Positions 12,906 through 24,744 of a stretch of DNA of 64,000 bases are shown here, piece after piece. The DNA comes from Simmondsia chinensis. Taxonomy: Eukaryota > Streptophyta > Magnoliopsida > Caryophyllales > Simmondsiaceae. The translations under genes were made by a program, and so were the position numbers. The notes under the pieces were generated by a model. It made no database searches, was not told where the DNA came from, and saw only the letters and a program-made list of their open reading frames with translations. The stretch covers positions 8,871,193 through 8,935,192 of the forward strand of contig JAGTTD010000009.1 of the NCBI GenBank assembly GCA_018398585.1, written 5' to 3'. The first letter of the stretch is position 1. The number at the start of each line of letters is the position of its first letter.

Positions 12906-13301
12906 AGAAACTTTGCTCGCAATACATTGCTTGCCAGTAAGCCAAAATCAAAGTCAATCACATTAAAATTTTGTATTACAACAATATTTTCATTGATGTC
13001 ATTCAATTATAGTATCTCTACAGCAGCAACTAATACAAACAATCAATTAATATCAAAACAATAGTCTACGAGAAGAAATTATCATACATTTGAATCGTGA
13101 AATAATATCTTTCATTCAAATAAAATGTATGTATACACTGTACAAATATGACATCTAAATTAAATTTTCATAATTAGTTTATTCATCAATATTTTCAAAA
13201 GGCACATTGTGAAACTGTTGATGATTGTCACGTTGATCCCATGTCCCTCCGATGAAGCTCCAACATCATAAGTAGAGGTGGTAGGAAATGAGACGAGGTT
13301 A

Positions 13302-13442
13302 TCAAAAAAAGGGGCCTTGGAGAAGATCGTTCTGTCCTACATGTCGTACACCTTGAACTGCGGATCTACGGTTCTCCTCTACAGCGAGCGCGTTCATTTG
13401 ATTGAATTGGAAGAGGTTGTGGTCAATTGGGCCTGGCTCCAT
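13302..13442 (-). CDS. Small ORF resembling the start of a plant mobile domain protein
   Basis: A 46-residue minus-strand ORF starting MEPGPIDHNLFQF, with HRS-like 'ENRRSAVQG', lies downstream of the MULE-1 zinc knuckle. The opening '(M)(D/E)PGPI(D/N)' with a following Leu/Phe-Gln element is how many plant mobile domain (PMD) proteins begin. That domain is known both in host genes such as MAIL1 and as cargo or fusion in MULE and gypsy elements. It is cut short after about 46 residues. It could be a captured gene fragment, a last exon of the element, or chance. No catalytic site is visible. Confidence 0.3.
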   Translation of the reverse strand: MEPGPIDHNLFQFNQMNALAVEENRRSAVQGVRHVGQNDLLQGPFF

Positions 13443-13557
13443 CTATGCTGTCGCACAATAAGGTTTATTAAAATTAATCAATATATATAAATAACGAACT
13501 ACTATGTAAAAAATAATATAAATAAAACATAAATAAATGTTCAAAAAAATAAAACAT

Positions 13558-16283
13558 AAATAAATATTACCGTCATATATTTCACTGCTACTAGCTGCTA
13601 GCCAAGCCTCGTGCTCTTTTTTCCTCTTGCATGTCAATACGTTATGACCCTTTCTCTTACAGAACCCACATGTGACCCTTCGTGTATCGTCGTTCTCATC
13701 CATTTCATTTTGAATTCATTTCGAGCGTGGGCGTCCTTAACTTCGCTTTAAACTATTATTCGGGATTATTTTAGGTCCATCATATGTCTCCCAATATCCC
13801 TTGTCCGGAATTGGACTGAATGTCGGCTCGTATGAATCACGATACATAGGAAGAGAATAATATGGGTTTAAGAATGACAAAGGATTATAATTTCTACTAT
13901 AGCATACGGCAAGAACATGAGAACACGGAATACCATACAACTGTAGTTTTTGACAAGAGCATGTCCTTCCTTCCAGTTTAATGGTTTGTTTATGTCCCCC
14001 TTTTCCTCTCTCCCTATCACCTGCTGTAGTGATGACCTCATATATACCTCTTCGGTAGTCAAATACTTCAACGCGATGATATCGCGCCTTGGCCTTATTT
14101 GACTCCAATATCTCATTGATTGTGGGGCAACAAGCTTTCTCTTCCGCAAGAAGTTCACCTGCAACTTCCCGCCGTCGAACAAACCACTTATTTGTCCGAT
14201 AAAAGGTCAACTCTACAATTGAAGTGACAGGAAAGCTACGAACTCCCCTCAGCAAAGCATTCATGATTTCAGCCATATTGGTAGTCATAAGCCCATATCT
14301 CTTCCCCTGATCATGGCAAAGAGCCCACTTGTTCAAGCCAATTTCACCAAGATATCTGCGGACATCGATATTCGACTCCCCGATTCTATCGAATGTAGAG
14401 TTGAATTTCCTGGGTTGAGCCTGCCTTGCAGCAAAGTGTGTCATATTTTTCAAAGTCGTATTTCGAAACCTTACATTCACATTAGACACAAGGTGTCTCG
14501 AACAAATTCTATGATAGGCATTTGGCTCCCTCCATTCTCTTCTAGTCATTACATTCATTATTCCAGCGTGACGATCTGAAATTACACAGACTTGTCTTTC
14601 CCCTATTACATGTTTTTTCAAGTACTTCATAAACCATGACCAACTAGCATTACTCTCGCCTTCTACGAGAGCAAATGCTAATGGAAACGCTTGATTATTG
14701 GCATCAGAAGCAACAGCAAGTAATAACACTCCCTTATACTTCCCATAAAGATGGATACCATCGATAGATATGACAGGACGACAATATTGAAACCCTTGTA
14801 TAGCCGGCCCAAACGACCAAAAAGCTTTGTCGAAAAAGTGGACAAAAGGGTCTGAAGTTGGAATACTTCTGAATACAGTCTTTGTACCAGGATTTGATCT
14901 TTTAATTGCTCTCAAAATTTGGGGAAGCTTTGCATAAGAGTCCTCAAATGTGCCAAATATATTGTCAATTGCCCTTTGTTTCGCCAACCAATCCGTTTTA
15001 TATGTAATCTTTAATCGAAACTGATCGGAAATAACTTGAGCAATAGAACTTGCAGAAATTAACACTTGTGTTCTAACAAGCTCCATTACATGTTGGGCAA
15101 CAAAGGATGAGCTTACCAAGCGATGGTTCTGGGCAAACACATCATTGACACATGTGTGAGGACCTCTGTACCTTACAACTGAGAAGTAAGGGAATTGTGG
15201 ATCTTTGACAACAACCCTTAACCCCCATGGACAATCACTCTTCTTGCATTTGTACACTAGCTTCTGCGGAGTTGATTCAACTGTCTTACAAAATTGATTG
15301 TTTCTCACCGAATATTGTCGCACAGCGTTTATGACATCTTGTTTGGTATGAAAAAGTTGTCCCACTGCAAATTCGCCCGCATGATCATAGTGAAAATTAA
15401 GCTCATCAGGTTCGACATAGGGATTTTCATTGACACGAGCAAATTCAGGCACAGGAGCACATGCACTAACAGGATCTTCATCCACATCATTACGTGCCAA
15501 CTCGGTTTCATTTTCATTAATTCGCTCATCAACGATATCGTCATCTCCATCGTCCTGTTCAAGCTCCCTTTCGATCTCATCCATTTGCTCACTATCTTCA
15601 TCCTCGATCGAATAACCCTGATCACTGTCATCGTAAGCTGTACTAACAAATACTCCGTCACCATCACCACCTTGTTCTACATATTCTCTCACAGGATTAG
15701 ATTGTGACATCGGGCATCCTTCATTAGGGATACTCGCAGCTTGCCTAATATGGCTACTTGATGCACCAATTTGACCCATTCCGGACGTACATGGAATTGC
15801 ATTATTCGCAGGACATTCAAATAATAAAGTTGGACGAACTGTAATACTAGTATCGGTCACATAAGTTTGGGGCATACTTGGAGCAGCCCCATACCCAAGG
15901 TAAGATATAGGATAAGCTGATTGACATTCAGGTAGACGATTTTCCATATTAATATTCGGATTTTCTGGTGCTACTTCTATATAAAAATCTGTTGTCGACT
16001 GCTTCTTTAGCTCAATGTATGACCACATAACTTGTAACGAAGTGTCATTGAAAAGATCAATCATTTGATGTCCATGCGCAGTACAAGTACCCCATTTCAC
16101 TTTCAAATTAACAATATTTCGGTCAATATTACAACACTATCTCAACATACTGATTAATCCACTAAAATTGATGTCGTTTCTAACAAATATCATACTGCTA
16201 TACCCTCCAACATAATTGACATGCTCTCCATTTTTCTCGGCCTTTCCACCCCAATGACAAACAATAGAATGCAAAAAAGCCAT
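13558..16283 (-). pseudogene. MULE-1 transposase (MURA-type) with three in-frame stops
   Basis: Cut-and-paste transposase of the plant MULE superfamily. The longest open stretch is 16136-13737. Upstream, in the same frame, an ATG at 16283 begins a segment with CHWGGKAEKNG and VNYVGG that matches the usual MULE N-terminus, interrupted by TAG at 16139-16137. The FAR1/WRKY-GCM1-like zinc domain (CKKSDCPWGLRV ... PHTC) lies near the middle. The DDE-type MULE domain follows, with SIDGIHLYGKYKG, ISDRHAG and a later acidic residue in NMAEIMN. The SWIM finger is CSCQKLQLYGIPCSH. Downstream in the same frame, after TAA (13739-13737) and TGA (13718-13716), come GRPRSK and an intact zinc knuckle CGFCKRKGHNVLTC. 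All three stops can be explained by C-to-T changes. An acidic low-complexity region lies at about residues 130-200. Confidence 0.88.
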
Positions 16284-16694
16284 ATTCTGAAAATGTTTAC
16301 AATAATACAAACTTCAATATGTATTTTTTGATCAACAAACTTCAATACGTATAAAAAAAGTAAAATTTTAACAACATTCAACATCACAATACAAACAATC
16401 ACAAATTCTAACTAAACTCCGCAAAATAAACCTAGAGAACTAAATAAAAATTATTATAATATAATCCTATGTATTTTTAACAAGAAAAAATAATATTTCA
16501 AAAACAAGAAGTTAAAATTACCGCAATTAATCTTTTCTGTGAAGAAATGCAGTAATGATCAAATCACTCCAACAATGATCACTTGAAAAATCTCCAGTGT
16601 ATGAACGAAACGACGTGACTGGCGGCGGGTGAACGAGACAGAGGCAGAATGGGGAGGTTCGTGAATGCATGAGCGGGAGAATGGGGAGGTTCGT

Positions 16695-16955
16695 TTAAGT
16701 GATCCGCTTTCTAAAGACGCGGTTCACCTATATCTAAACCGCTTCGTAACGACGCGGTTTAACAGAAAACCGCGTCTTTGAGACGCGGTTTAATTAAAAT
16801 AAAACCGCGTCTTTAGAACGCGGATCACTTAAAATAAAACCGCATCTTTGAGAAGCGGTTTACGTAAAACAAAATCGTGTCTTTAAGACGCTGTTTACTT
16901 GATGCGGTTTAAATCGTATCTAGCCGCGTTTTCTAAACGTGGTTCAACAGTAGTT
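16695..16955. repeat. Right subterminal CGCGGTTT/AAACCGCG motif array of MULE-1
   Basis: About ten copies of ACGCGGTTT or AAACCGCGTC in alternating orientation over 260 bp, next to the right inverted repeat. They are CpG-rich in otherwise AT-rich DNA and include decayed variants (ACGCTGTTT, AAATCGTGTC) that fit methyl-C deamination. Confidence 0.75.
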
Positions 16956-17269
16956 TGGTAAATATTTTTTTTTGGACATTATTTTTTTTATTTTTTTTTC
17001 TTTTGCATTATTTTCGGAACCGGCTCAAATTTTTAGGACAGGTGGTTCCTTAAAAATTGCAATGCTTCTAAGCCAAAAAATAGGCAACCTTATTATAACA
17101 TGTCTGGGCCCGAAATAAATTAATTTAAACTAATATGGCAATAGGTTGAGTTTAAATCGGATTTGCTTTTATCCAAATTCAACCTAGGGTAAACTATGAC
17201 AAACCCAAATTCAAAAAACATATTTATTCCATATATGTATACACTTGCATGACCTAAAATTTTTATTGG

Positions 17270-17695
17270 ATAAATTACAGAAAATTCTCCTCACAAATAA
17301 AAGCACTCACAAAACCTCCTCACTTTTAAAAATTTATCACTTAACCCCCATGTAACTTATTTTTGACCCATTTGCCCCTAATTTTTAGAAAAATATTTTA
17401 TATTATTAAACAAAAATTAAATATTTTATGTTTTTAGCAAAAAAAATTAAGAAAATTTTCTATATTTATAAAAATATAATTATTTTAATTAATTATAGTA
17501 ATATTATATAAGTTCAGAAAATAAAAAGTATTTTTAAAATTTTTAGAAAAAAATATTATGAGATAAAATATAACTTTTTTTTGGTTGAGGGGCAAAATGG
17601 TCAAAATAATTTATTTGGGGGCAAAGTGAAAAATTTTTAAAAGTTAGGAGGTTTAGTGAGTGATTTTATTTAAGGGGCTTTTTTTGTTATTAAAG
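17270..17695. mobile_element. Foldback MITE with ~100-bp inverted repeats
   Basis: The left part ('cactcacaaaacctcctcacttttaaaaatttatcacttaaccccc') matches the reverse complement of the right part ('ggcaaagtgaaaaatttttaaaagttaggaggtttagtgagtg'). The shared block is about 100 bp at each end around an AT-rich centre. There is no coding capacity. I could not fix the terminal bases or a target duplication with certainty. Confidence 0.65.
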
Positions 17696-17699
17696 CAAA

Positions 17700-19640
17700 A
17701 ATCAAAAAAAATTTCTATATAATTTCTCTCGGACATGTCAAGCTTATAACTCAAGGCGTATTTAGTCAATCTATATCGAAAGTCTTTTTTTTTTTTTTTT
17801 TTAATCAATAGAGGCATCTTGTTTAAAAACAATTTTCGTATTTGCATCTACTTTAACTTTAAAAGAAGAACATTATTTTTCCATTTTTTCTTATATTTAA
17901 AAATACTTTTCTTTTTCAACCAGATATCCTCGAATCCTGAAAAAAAATGTCTTTTTTTCTAAAAACACATTTTTTTTCTATAAAAGAAGTTAGGCCAAAC
18001 ATACTCTTGATCCTTCCTTATTGATCTCATAATCATAAAAATAAAAATTAAAGACAACATAAAACTAGGGGGGTAAATGAGCCGAGCCGAGCCAGCTCAT
18101 TCAGCTTATTGAGCCGAGCCCAAGCCTAGTGAAGCTCGAGCTCGTAAGCTCGCAAGCCTAAACGAGCCCAAACGAGCTTTTCTTAATGTAATATTTTTGA
18201 TTAAATATGACCCATGAAGCTAAATTTGAGCCTAAATGAGCCGAGCCAGAGCTTAAACGAGCCCAAACGAGCCTAGATTGAGCTTAAATGAGACAAAATA
18301 TTGCAAGCCTAATTCGAGCTTTACGAGCTTAGATCTAGCCGAGTCGAGCCCGAGCTTTTGACAAGCCGAGCTCGAGCCGAGCTTAATGCAAACGAGCCGA
18401 GCCTCGAGCCTGGCAAGGTCGGGCTCGGCTCGGCTCAAATACACCCCTATATAAAACTAACAATAATATTTAAGAAGTTAAAAAAAAAATCCAATTTACA
18501 TCCACACAAAAACTATTAAAGTAATAAGAAATTTCTAACATGTGCTGTTAAGGTGCATTAAATACACCATATTTTAGTATTTGATTGGTAAATACAAAAT
18601 TTATTATTATTATTAATTGTATCTGACTAATTAAATATAAAAAAATGATGCAATTAATGCACATTAATGCTTGCCCAATCATCGAAGTAATAAAATCTAC
18701 TTTTTTAACACAAAAGTAATTAAATTTACTAATTGCAGATTTTGAAAGTACAAAAGAAATTAAAGCTGAACATCATAAATGTTCTCAAATTGCTAATCAA
18801 TAGAAGCTTATTAATTAATCACATAAGTTATCATAATTAAAGCACAACAGGTTAATTTACATTTTGGTGGGGTGAGGTTTGAAGTATTAACTTTTTTTTT
18901 AGTATAAATATTTTGTAAAATAATTTTTTGGTTAAAAAATTATATGTATTTAATAAATTAGTTTAAAATAATAGTGTAAAAAGATGCAAAATTTATCGTT
19001 ATTTGTCGATAACTCCACTATCCTCTCGTGATTTCCTTCATCAAGCACATGAACTGGAAATTTGTGACGTTGTTAATGAGAAAGGACCGGAAAAAGGTCT
19101 ATTTTTCATCTTATACACTACTAATTGGACTATTTTGTTAAATATATGTAATATTTTAGACTAAAAAGTTATTTTATAAAGTTTATGATCAATAGACTAG
19201 ACATGAGGGTACTAATATCTAATTTGCCAAATGAAATATGTTATTGATTTATCAAAGTTAGTTAATTTGGCATTAGAAAGTAAATTACTGATTATATTTC
19301 CTTTGGAATATTTTGACTGAAAATATTGCAGAAATTTTTTTGGTCAAATTTTGTAGAAAACCCAAAAAAATATATTGACTGTGATGTTAGCCAAGGCCGG
19401 ACATAATCCCAAGCGCCGCTTGAAGCCCCCAAGTTAGAGGCCCCCAAATTTAAAAGTTGTGGTTTTTAAATTAACAATTATTGATATTAATAAATTTTAA
19501 GAGAAATATTATTATATATAAAGGCCTCCATATAAAAATTTTGTTTAGGCCTGAAAAATGATAGGATCAGCCCTGATGTTAGATATACAAAGTAACAAAT
19601 TATAGAGTTTTTTTTCTAACACTATTCAATAAACAAACTA
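17700..19640. other. AT-rich intergenic DNA outside the MITE
   Basis: Apart from the MITE at 18068-18450 I see only AT-rich sequence with homopolymer runs. No open frame has recognisable motifs. Confidence 0.5.
18068..18450. mobile_element. GAGCCGAGC-rich MITE with 9-bp target duplication
   Basis: A 383-bp element flanked by the direct repeat ATAAAACTA (18059-18067 and 18451-18459). Its ends are inverted (GGGGGGTAAATGAGCCGAGCC versus the complement of GGCTCGGCTCAAATACACCCCTAT). The interior is a dense set of GAGC, CGAGC and AACGAGC motifs on both strands. The 9-bp duplication suggests mobilisation by a Mutator-like transposase. No ORF of note. Confidence 0.75.
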
Positions 19641-19649
19641 AAAAGCAAA

Positions 19650-19872
19650 AGCAACATATCCAGTGCCCAAAGGGCTCCCGCCTAAGCAGGGTCTGGGGGG
19701 GGCGGATGTACGCAGCCTTCCCTCTTCATGGTATTACCCCTGAAGAGATATTATTTCCGAGTGCCCCCAACCTGAGAGTGAGGAATTCCAAGGAGGTCAT
19801 CCATCCTAGTACTGCTCTCGCTCAAGCACGCTTAACTTCAGAGTTCTAATGGGATCTAGTGACCTCGTGTTG
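19650..19872 (-). mobile_element. 5S rRNA-headed SINE (copy 1)
   Basis: On the minus strand, about 19784-19860 is a 5S rRNA-like head: complements of 'ggtcatccatcctagtactgc', 'agcacgcttaacttc' and 'agttctaatgggatc' match the plant 5S gene, including the internal promoter region. It runs into a 3' body ('aaggctgcgtacatccgcc', 'agaccctgcttaggcggg', 'ttgggcactgg') ending near 19650. The same head-body combination occurs at 36280-36525, so it is probably one SINE family rather than a chance fusion. Cassandra-type TRIM elements also carry 5S sequence and are the main alternative. Confidence 0.6.
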
Positions 19873-20884
19873 ATACCCTTTTTGGTTCAATAAACAAACT
19901 ACTCTTTGATATTGAAAAAAAAAAAACCTAATAACTAAAAGCCATAAGTTCCTATCACCAAAATCTATTGGCAATAGGATAATGTGACTTTTAATATCCG
20001 ATAGCTGCAAAATTTCATGTAATTGATCTAACAATAACAAATTTTACTCTATAATAGCGTCTTCTAATTCTAATCTCTATATATTATATAGAAATTCTCT
20101 CTTCTGAAAACTCCCCAAACTCCATTTCCTATAATCTTAGAAGGCGTCTTTAATTTTTCATGAAAAAAGAACAAAAAAATTCAAGAACAAGTCATAAAAG
20201 TCAAAAATCTCCCATTAAAGAAAAAAATGACATAATTTAGAAATATCAAAGTTCAATAAAACCGCTTAAATAGGTCAAATCGAATCAAACCCATCTGTAT
20301 AACAAATAGAACCAGGTTAAGTCTTAACGGGTCAAATGTGATACAAATGTAACCGATGGTAATTTGGGTATCGATTAGATTGGATGTTTTTTCCTTAATC
20401 AACTCAAATTAGCCTAATTAATAGCAGCTTAGAACAAGAGGCTATAAATAAAGTCCTAACTAGTGAAGTGGGCTTAATGACTTGATTTGTAAACGCTATT
20501 CATATCTCTCTCTCTCTCTCGCTGCTTCTTCCCCAATTCTACTAATCTTCTTCCTTATTCTTCATTTCCTATACTTGTAAAGGGTGATACTACATACTTA
20601 TAGTGGAATATATATAATATAAGATACTTGATACTTATATTTGATTGTTCTTTTAGCTGGATTGTGGTTGTAAATTCAGTCTTTGGTTGATTGGATTGTA
20701 ACGAAATGGGTTACATGGGTTGTAGCGAATCTTGAGTTGGAAGGTGGGTTGGAAGAGTCCACCCATGACTAACCTCTATGTTGCATTCATCTAAAAACAA
20801 AATAATATATACAATAAAAATAATCAGTGTACGATACAGGAAAAAAAAACTTAGTAAAAAATATTATAGCAAAAAGAGATATCA

Positions 20885-21032
20885 TGAGGGCGTCTCATTT
20901 GGTAGCGTCTCCTACCCATATAGTCATTGCCCAGGGGTTAAGAGTTCGATTCTCACTAAGGATATATCCATGACTTACCGACGAATGGGGATTGTGAGCC
21001 TCCTCATAGGTTGGGGTTGGCTGGAGCAATCC
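20885..21032 (+). mobile_element. tRNA-derived SINE, 5' part, split by the gypsy element
   Basis: An A-box-like 'ttggtagcgtctc' and a B-box-like 'ggttaagagttcgattctc' mark a tRNA-derived head. The sequence parallels the complete SINE at 38327-38505 (gagggcgtct, gttcgatt.t.gct.agga). It stops at 21032, where the gypsy LTR begins. Its missing 3' end ('agtccctcattata' plus A-tail) lies at 30143-30170, beyond the gypsy element. Confidence 0.75.
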
Positions 21033-21530
21033 TGATATAATACAAGTATCGCCCAGCCGCCAAGAGGCCCTTCCCAGTCTACCGCCATCTAGATCTCCAG
21101 TACCGCCAACATGTTCGCTTCTATTACTGCCAGTGCCCATCTCTCCATCCCTCCGCCAATCTTCTATACATGGCGTCATTGCAGCACACGCCTAGCTACC
21201 GCCAAGACCCCATCAGCGCCTTCCTTCCTTGCTCTCCCGTCAGCCACGTCTCGGCACCGCCATCAACAACCTCCTTCCATAACTTTCTATGGCATGCCAC
21301 CTCATTTTAGATATTTTGTAGATATTTTAGGATATTTTCTCTATAAATAGGGAGTTAGAGATTAGGGTTAGATATGTCGAAAATGTAATGTGTGTTTCTC
21401 GCTCTCCCTCCCTATTTCACTCTAGTTTCTCCCCCCTTTTTAATATAAAATCCTTCATTATCGGAGGTAAACCATCAATATAATACTATTAGCTTGTGAT
21501 TTCAGTTGATTTATATTTTGTATCGTATCA
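21033..21530 (+). repeat. 5' LTR of the gypsy element
   Basis: Starts TGATATAATACAAG and ends TTTGTATCGTATCA. A 'ctataaatag' box at about 21340 suggests the LTR promoter. It is followed directly by the primer-binding-like sequence at 21531. Confidence 0.85.
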
Positions 21531-22061
21531 ATTGGTATCAGAGTTGCCTATCCTTGGCCCGATCGTCATCTTCATCGTCAGCGTCAGCGTCAGCAGCATC
21601 ACCATCATCATCTTCATTGACATCACCATCATCATCTTCATCAACATCACCATCATCCGCAGCAGCAGGCCATCATCATCTTCATCTTCACCGTCATCTT
21701 CATTGGTCACCACCGTCATCATCACCATCGCAACCCAGCTCGCCACTTGTTCACCATTATCGTTAGCCCACCACCAATCCCAAAAATCCAAAAACCCCAA
21801 AAAAACCCAAAAATCCAAAACCCATCGTCATCTTCATGAGCTGAAACAGAGGTGAAGGAGAAGAGTGCAGAGAGGAAGATCTCGCTGCAAACGTTCAACC
21901 ACCACCATTGCTGGAGTCACCATCATCTCCTGTCATCGTCATCATCAACCTCACCTCCGTTCACCACTAGCTGATCTTCATCGCACTTAACCCAACCTGC
22001 ACACAAGGTGTTTGATAAAATGCTTTAACCATTTCCCCATTTCTTACAGCCAATCACTGCC

Positions 22062-22520
22062 ATGGCGGAAGAAACCAGGTCCCAGATTTCGATGAGAGAG
22101 ATAGAGGAAGCCAACGAGCATCACCTCGCGTCAATCAAGCACAAAAAGCAGAGGCTCGCCAAAGCTATGGATTCCTTGATAGCTCATTACACCAAAATCA
22201 CTCAATTCATCACTGCTGATAACTCACACACGGAGCTCATGAAGCTTCGCCAACGAAAAGTGTTGGCGAGTACTTGAGCAAATTTGAGTCCCTAGTGGAC
22301 ATGTGTGGGTTGATGGAAAGGCAAAAGATGGAAGTGTTCATAGGCGGATTGCGGGAAGAGGAAGCTGAAGGCATCACCTTGTTCATGCCCCAAACGGTTC
22401 ATGACACCAAACTATTGGCCAAGCAGCGACAACTCTGTCTCGCCTATCTTGAGAAGTTAGCCGCATGGGGTTCTTTGAGTACAACGCTAATCATGCCCAC
22501 ACCAAGTCTTGTGAATGACC
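22062..22520 (+). pseudogene. gag fragment of the gypsy element
   Basis: A basic, helical N-terminal piece (MAEETRSQIS, 22062-22277) is followed in another frame by VGEYLSKFESLVDMC and EVFIGGLREE (22270-22520). This is the usual C-terminal part of a retrotransposon gag domain. About 100 residues of the family are missing between the two pieces, and a one-base shift lies near 22262. The gene is cut at 22520 by the solo LTR. Confidence 0.7.
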
Positions 22521-24739
22521 TGTTAGGAACAGTGTCCTAAAATCCAGATTTATTCTGGATATATTATTTTAATTAATAACTAAAATTAAAGTTCCAGTCG
22601 TTTCCTAGTTAAATTTGTGTATTTGAGCATTTATACTGTATGTGATTTTCTTTCGAGAGGCATCCATGAGATGGGTGTAGTCCTCAGACTATAATTTACA
22701 TGTTTGTTCTAAGAGGTTTATGAGACTAAGCCACAGATAGACATGGAACAAATGATATGGATTATTGTTTGAAAGACTAGTAGTCGAAGACAAGTCTGGA
22801 CCACTTGTATGTTAAGACTATAACGTGACACTTTAGATGGCTTGTCTTGGTCATGTGAATGGAGATCCAAAAGTGTTAGGTTAGTGTGTATGACACACTG
22901 AGTTGGACCATGTGGGTTACTTATTTTTCTAGACTACTATCGGAGATGAGTGATTCCCATTGTACTGTTTGAACGACGACTCTAAATCCTGAGGGTATTC
23001 TGGACTTGTGCATGGAATGTTAGTTACTTTGGTATACTATAAGTAAGGTCTAAAATGAATGACTGAAATCCCACGTACACTGGGTAGTGGCGTGAAGTGC
23101 GACAAGGATCAGGGTATTCAATAGGAAATCTACAGTCTTTTATGAGATACAGATGTCCCCTTAGTTGATTCGCAAATGTTTGAATAGTTCGGAAACTTTG
23201 GCCAAAGTATTCCAAGTGTTTGACATTTGGAATTTATACTATGAATATGTTCAAGTATAAATAAATTATTCAGTGAAGGGCGAGTTGGTAACTAATGGAG
23301 AAGCTGTGAGAAGGATAATGGTAGTGGTTATATTTATCCTTTGCCATGGACATCTCGTGGAGGGGTTGTTGTCATCAATACAGTATATTAGGGAGATATC
23401 GAATAAATAATTTAAGTCTGGAGTGCAGTGAGATTTATTTAGTGGAATTAAGTCTCATTAAATGGTAATTAAATTAATATCATGAGATGATTTAATTTAA
23501 CCCGTTAGGAGCTAGATTTAAATTGTCCCCGGGGTCCCTACGCAAGCCTATGTATTTTATTCCCATTATAAAAATATTAAAGAATTTATGAGATGAATTA
23601 TTTATCCATATGATGGATAAATTAATTTTGCCAAACATTATTCATGAGATGAATAAAAATTGAAAATTATAAAATAAAATAATTTTTAAAAATTAAAATT
23701 CATAAGATGAATTTTTACATGTGAGAAACAAAGCCAAAAAAAAAAAAAAAAAAAAATCGCGTTAAAAGCTGCACAGTGCAATCCGCGTGAACCGGATCCA
23801 GCCAGTGTCACGCGCTGGGAGGCCTACAGGGGCAATCCGCATGCCCGCGTATGGGCTAATCATGGCCCGCCACGTGTCACGCATTTTGAATTTAAAATTA
23901 ACGCGATTTTGAACAATATGCAAAACGACGCGTTTTTGGTTGATTTTTGAATTAAACGCTGTGTTTTGATGGCTACTGTGCAATCCTTTTTAGATTATAA
24001 TTATATTTTTTCGCTCCGAAATATTTCTATAAATAGAGGGGCTTATTCCGATGTTTGGATTCGAGTTAAAAATAATTCTTTAGGGTTTCTGAAATTGTTT
24101 CGGAGATTCATTTTAATATTTTTCGGAGCCCACCCTCCGGGTAGTTCAAGGTTATTGCGTAGAAAGTCTCGGGGTCTCGATTTTGAAGAATATTATTCTC
24201 TTTCTGGTTTTTCTTTTTATTGGAGCAATTTCAGGTATGTTTTTCTTTCCTTTTTCTTTTATTTTCGCTTTTCTATTTATTTACAGTATTCATTATTATA
24301 CCTATTTAAGTTTATGTAATATTATGAATGTATTAGAGTAAAAGGCTTGTAAATCTAAATTAAGAATTTAGATTTGATGATTTAAATTATGAATTTAAGT
24401 CAGTAGATTTAAAATTAAGAATTTTAAATCAACTCTAGGTTTAGAGTTATGAATTCTAAACTTGTTCCGCTGCGTAATCTTTAGGGAGAATTTTTGAAAT
24501 TTATTCTATAACCGGTATTAGGGCAAAAGGTTTATAGAGATAAACCTATTCCCGGGAACTCTCGCACGTGAGGTGTCACGAAACGTGACTATCCGACCGG
24601 GGGCTTAGGTAAAGAGAATAGTCTCCTACTCTAAGTGCTCTAATAGGTGCCTATTGTTGTGACCACAGTTGAGAACTGTGAACCCAATAGTCGGCATCAG
24701 AGTTTATTTTCCAATAAAATTTATATGCTTTTCCCAACA
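22521..24739 (+). mobile_element. 2.2-kb solo LTR with 5-bp target duplication
   Basis: Starts TGTTAGGAACAG and ends TTTTCCCAACA, so the termini are inverted TGTT..AACA. The direct repeat TGACC flanks it at 22516-22520 and 24740-24744. A TATA-like 'tataaatagagggg' at about 24030 divides a long AT-rich U3 from R/U5. I found no second LTR, primer site or ORF with pol motifs, so it is best read as a solo LTR left by recombination. A very short non-autonomous element is the alternative. Confidence 0.75.
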
Positions 24740-24744
24740 TGACC

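Larger units (their letters stand above)
12680..17026 (-). mobile_element. MULE-1: complete 4.35-kb Mutator-like DNA transposon
   Basis: The terminal inverted repeats start GAGCCGGTTCCGAAAATAAT at 12680 and end with its complement at 17026. The 9-bp direct repeat AAATTTTTA flanks both ends (12671-12679 and 17027-17035), the usual Mutator target-site duplication. The ends continue inward with matching words (TTACCAAACTAC.GTT), so the inverted repeat is about 80 bp plus a motif-rich subterminal zone. Inside is one minus-strand transposase gene with FAR1-like, MULE, SWIM and zinc-knuckle domains. The element is structurally complete, but the transposase has three nonsense codons, so this copy probably needs transposase from elsewhere. 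Confidence 0.93.

Noticed and set aside
21506..21766. Ser/His-rich frames in the CAT/CAG repeat zone
   Set aside because: Products of the trinucleotide repeat in the gypsy leader, not a gene.
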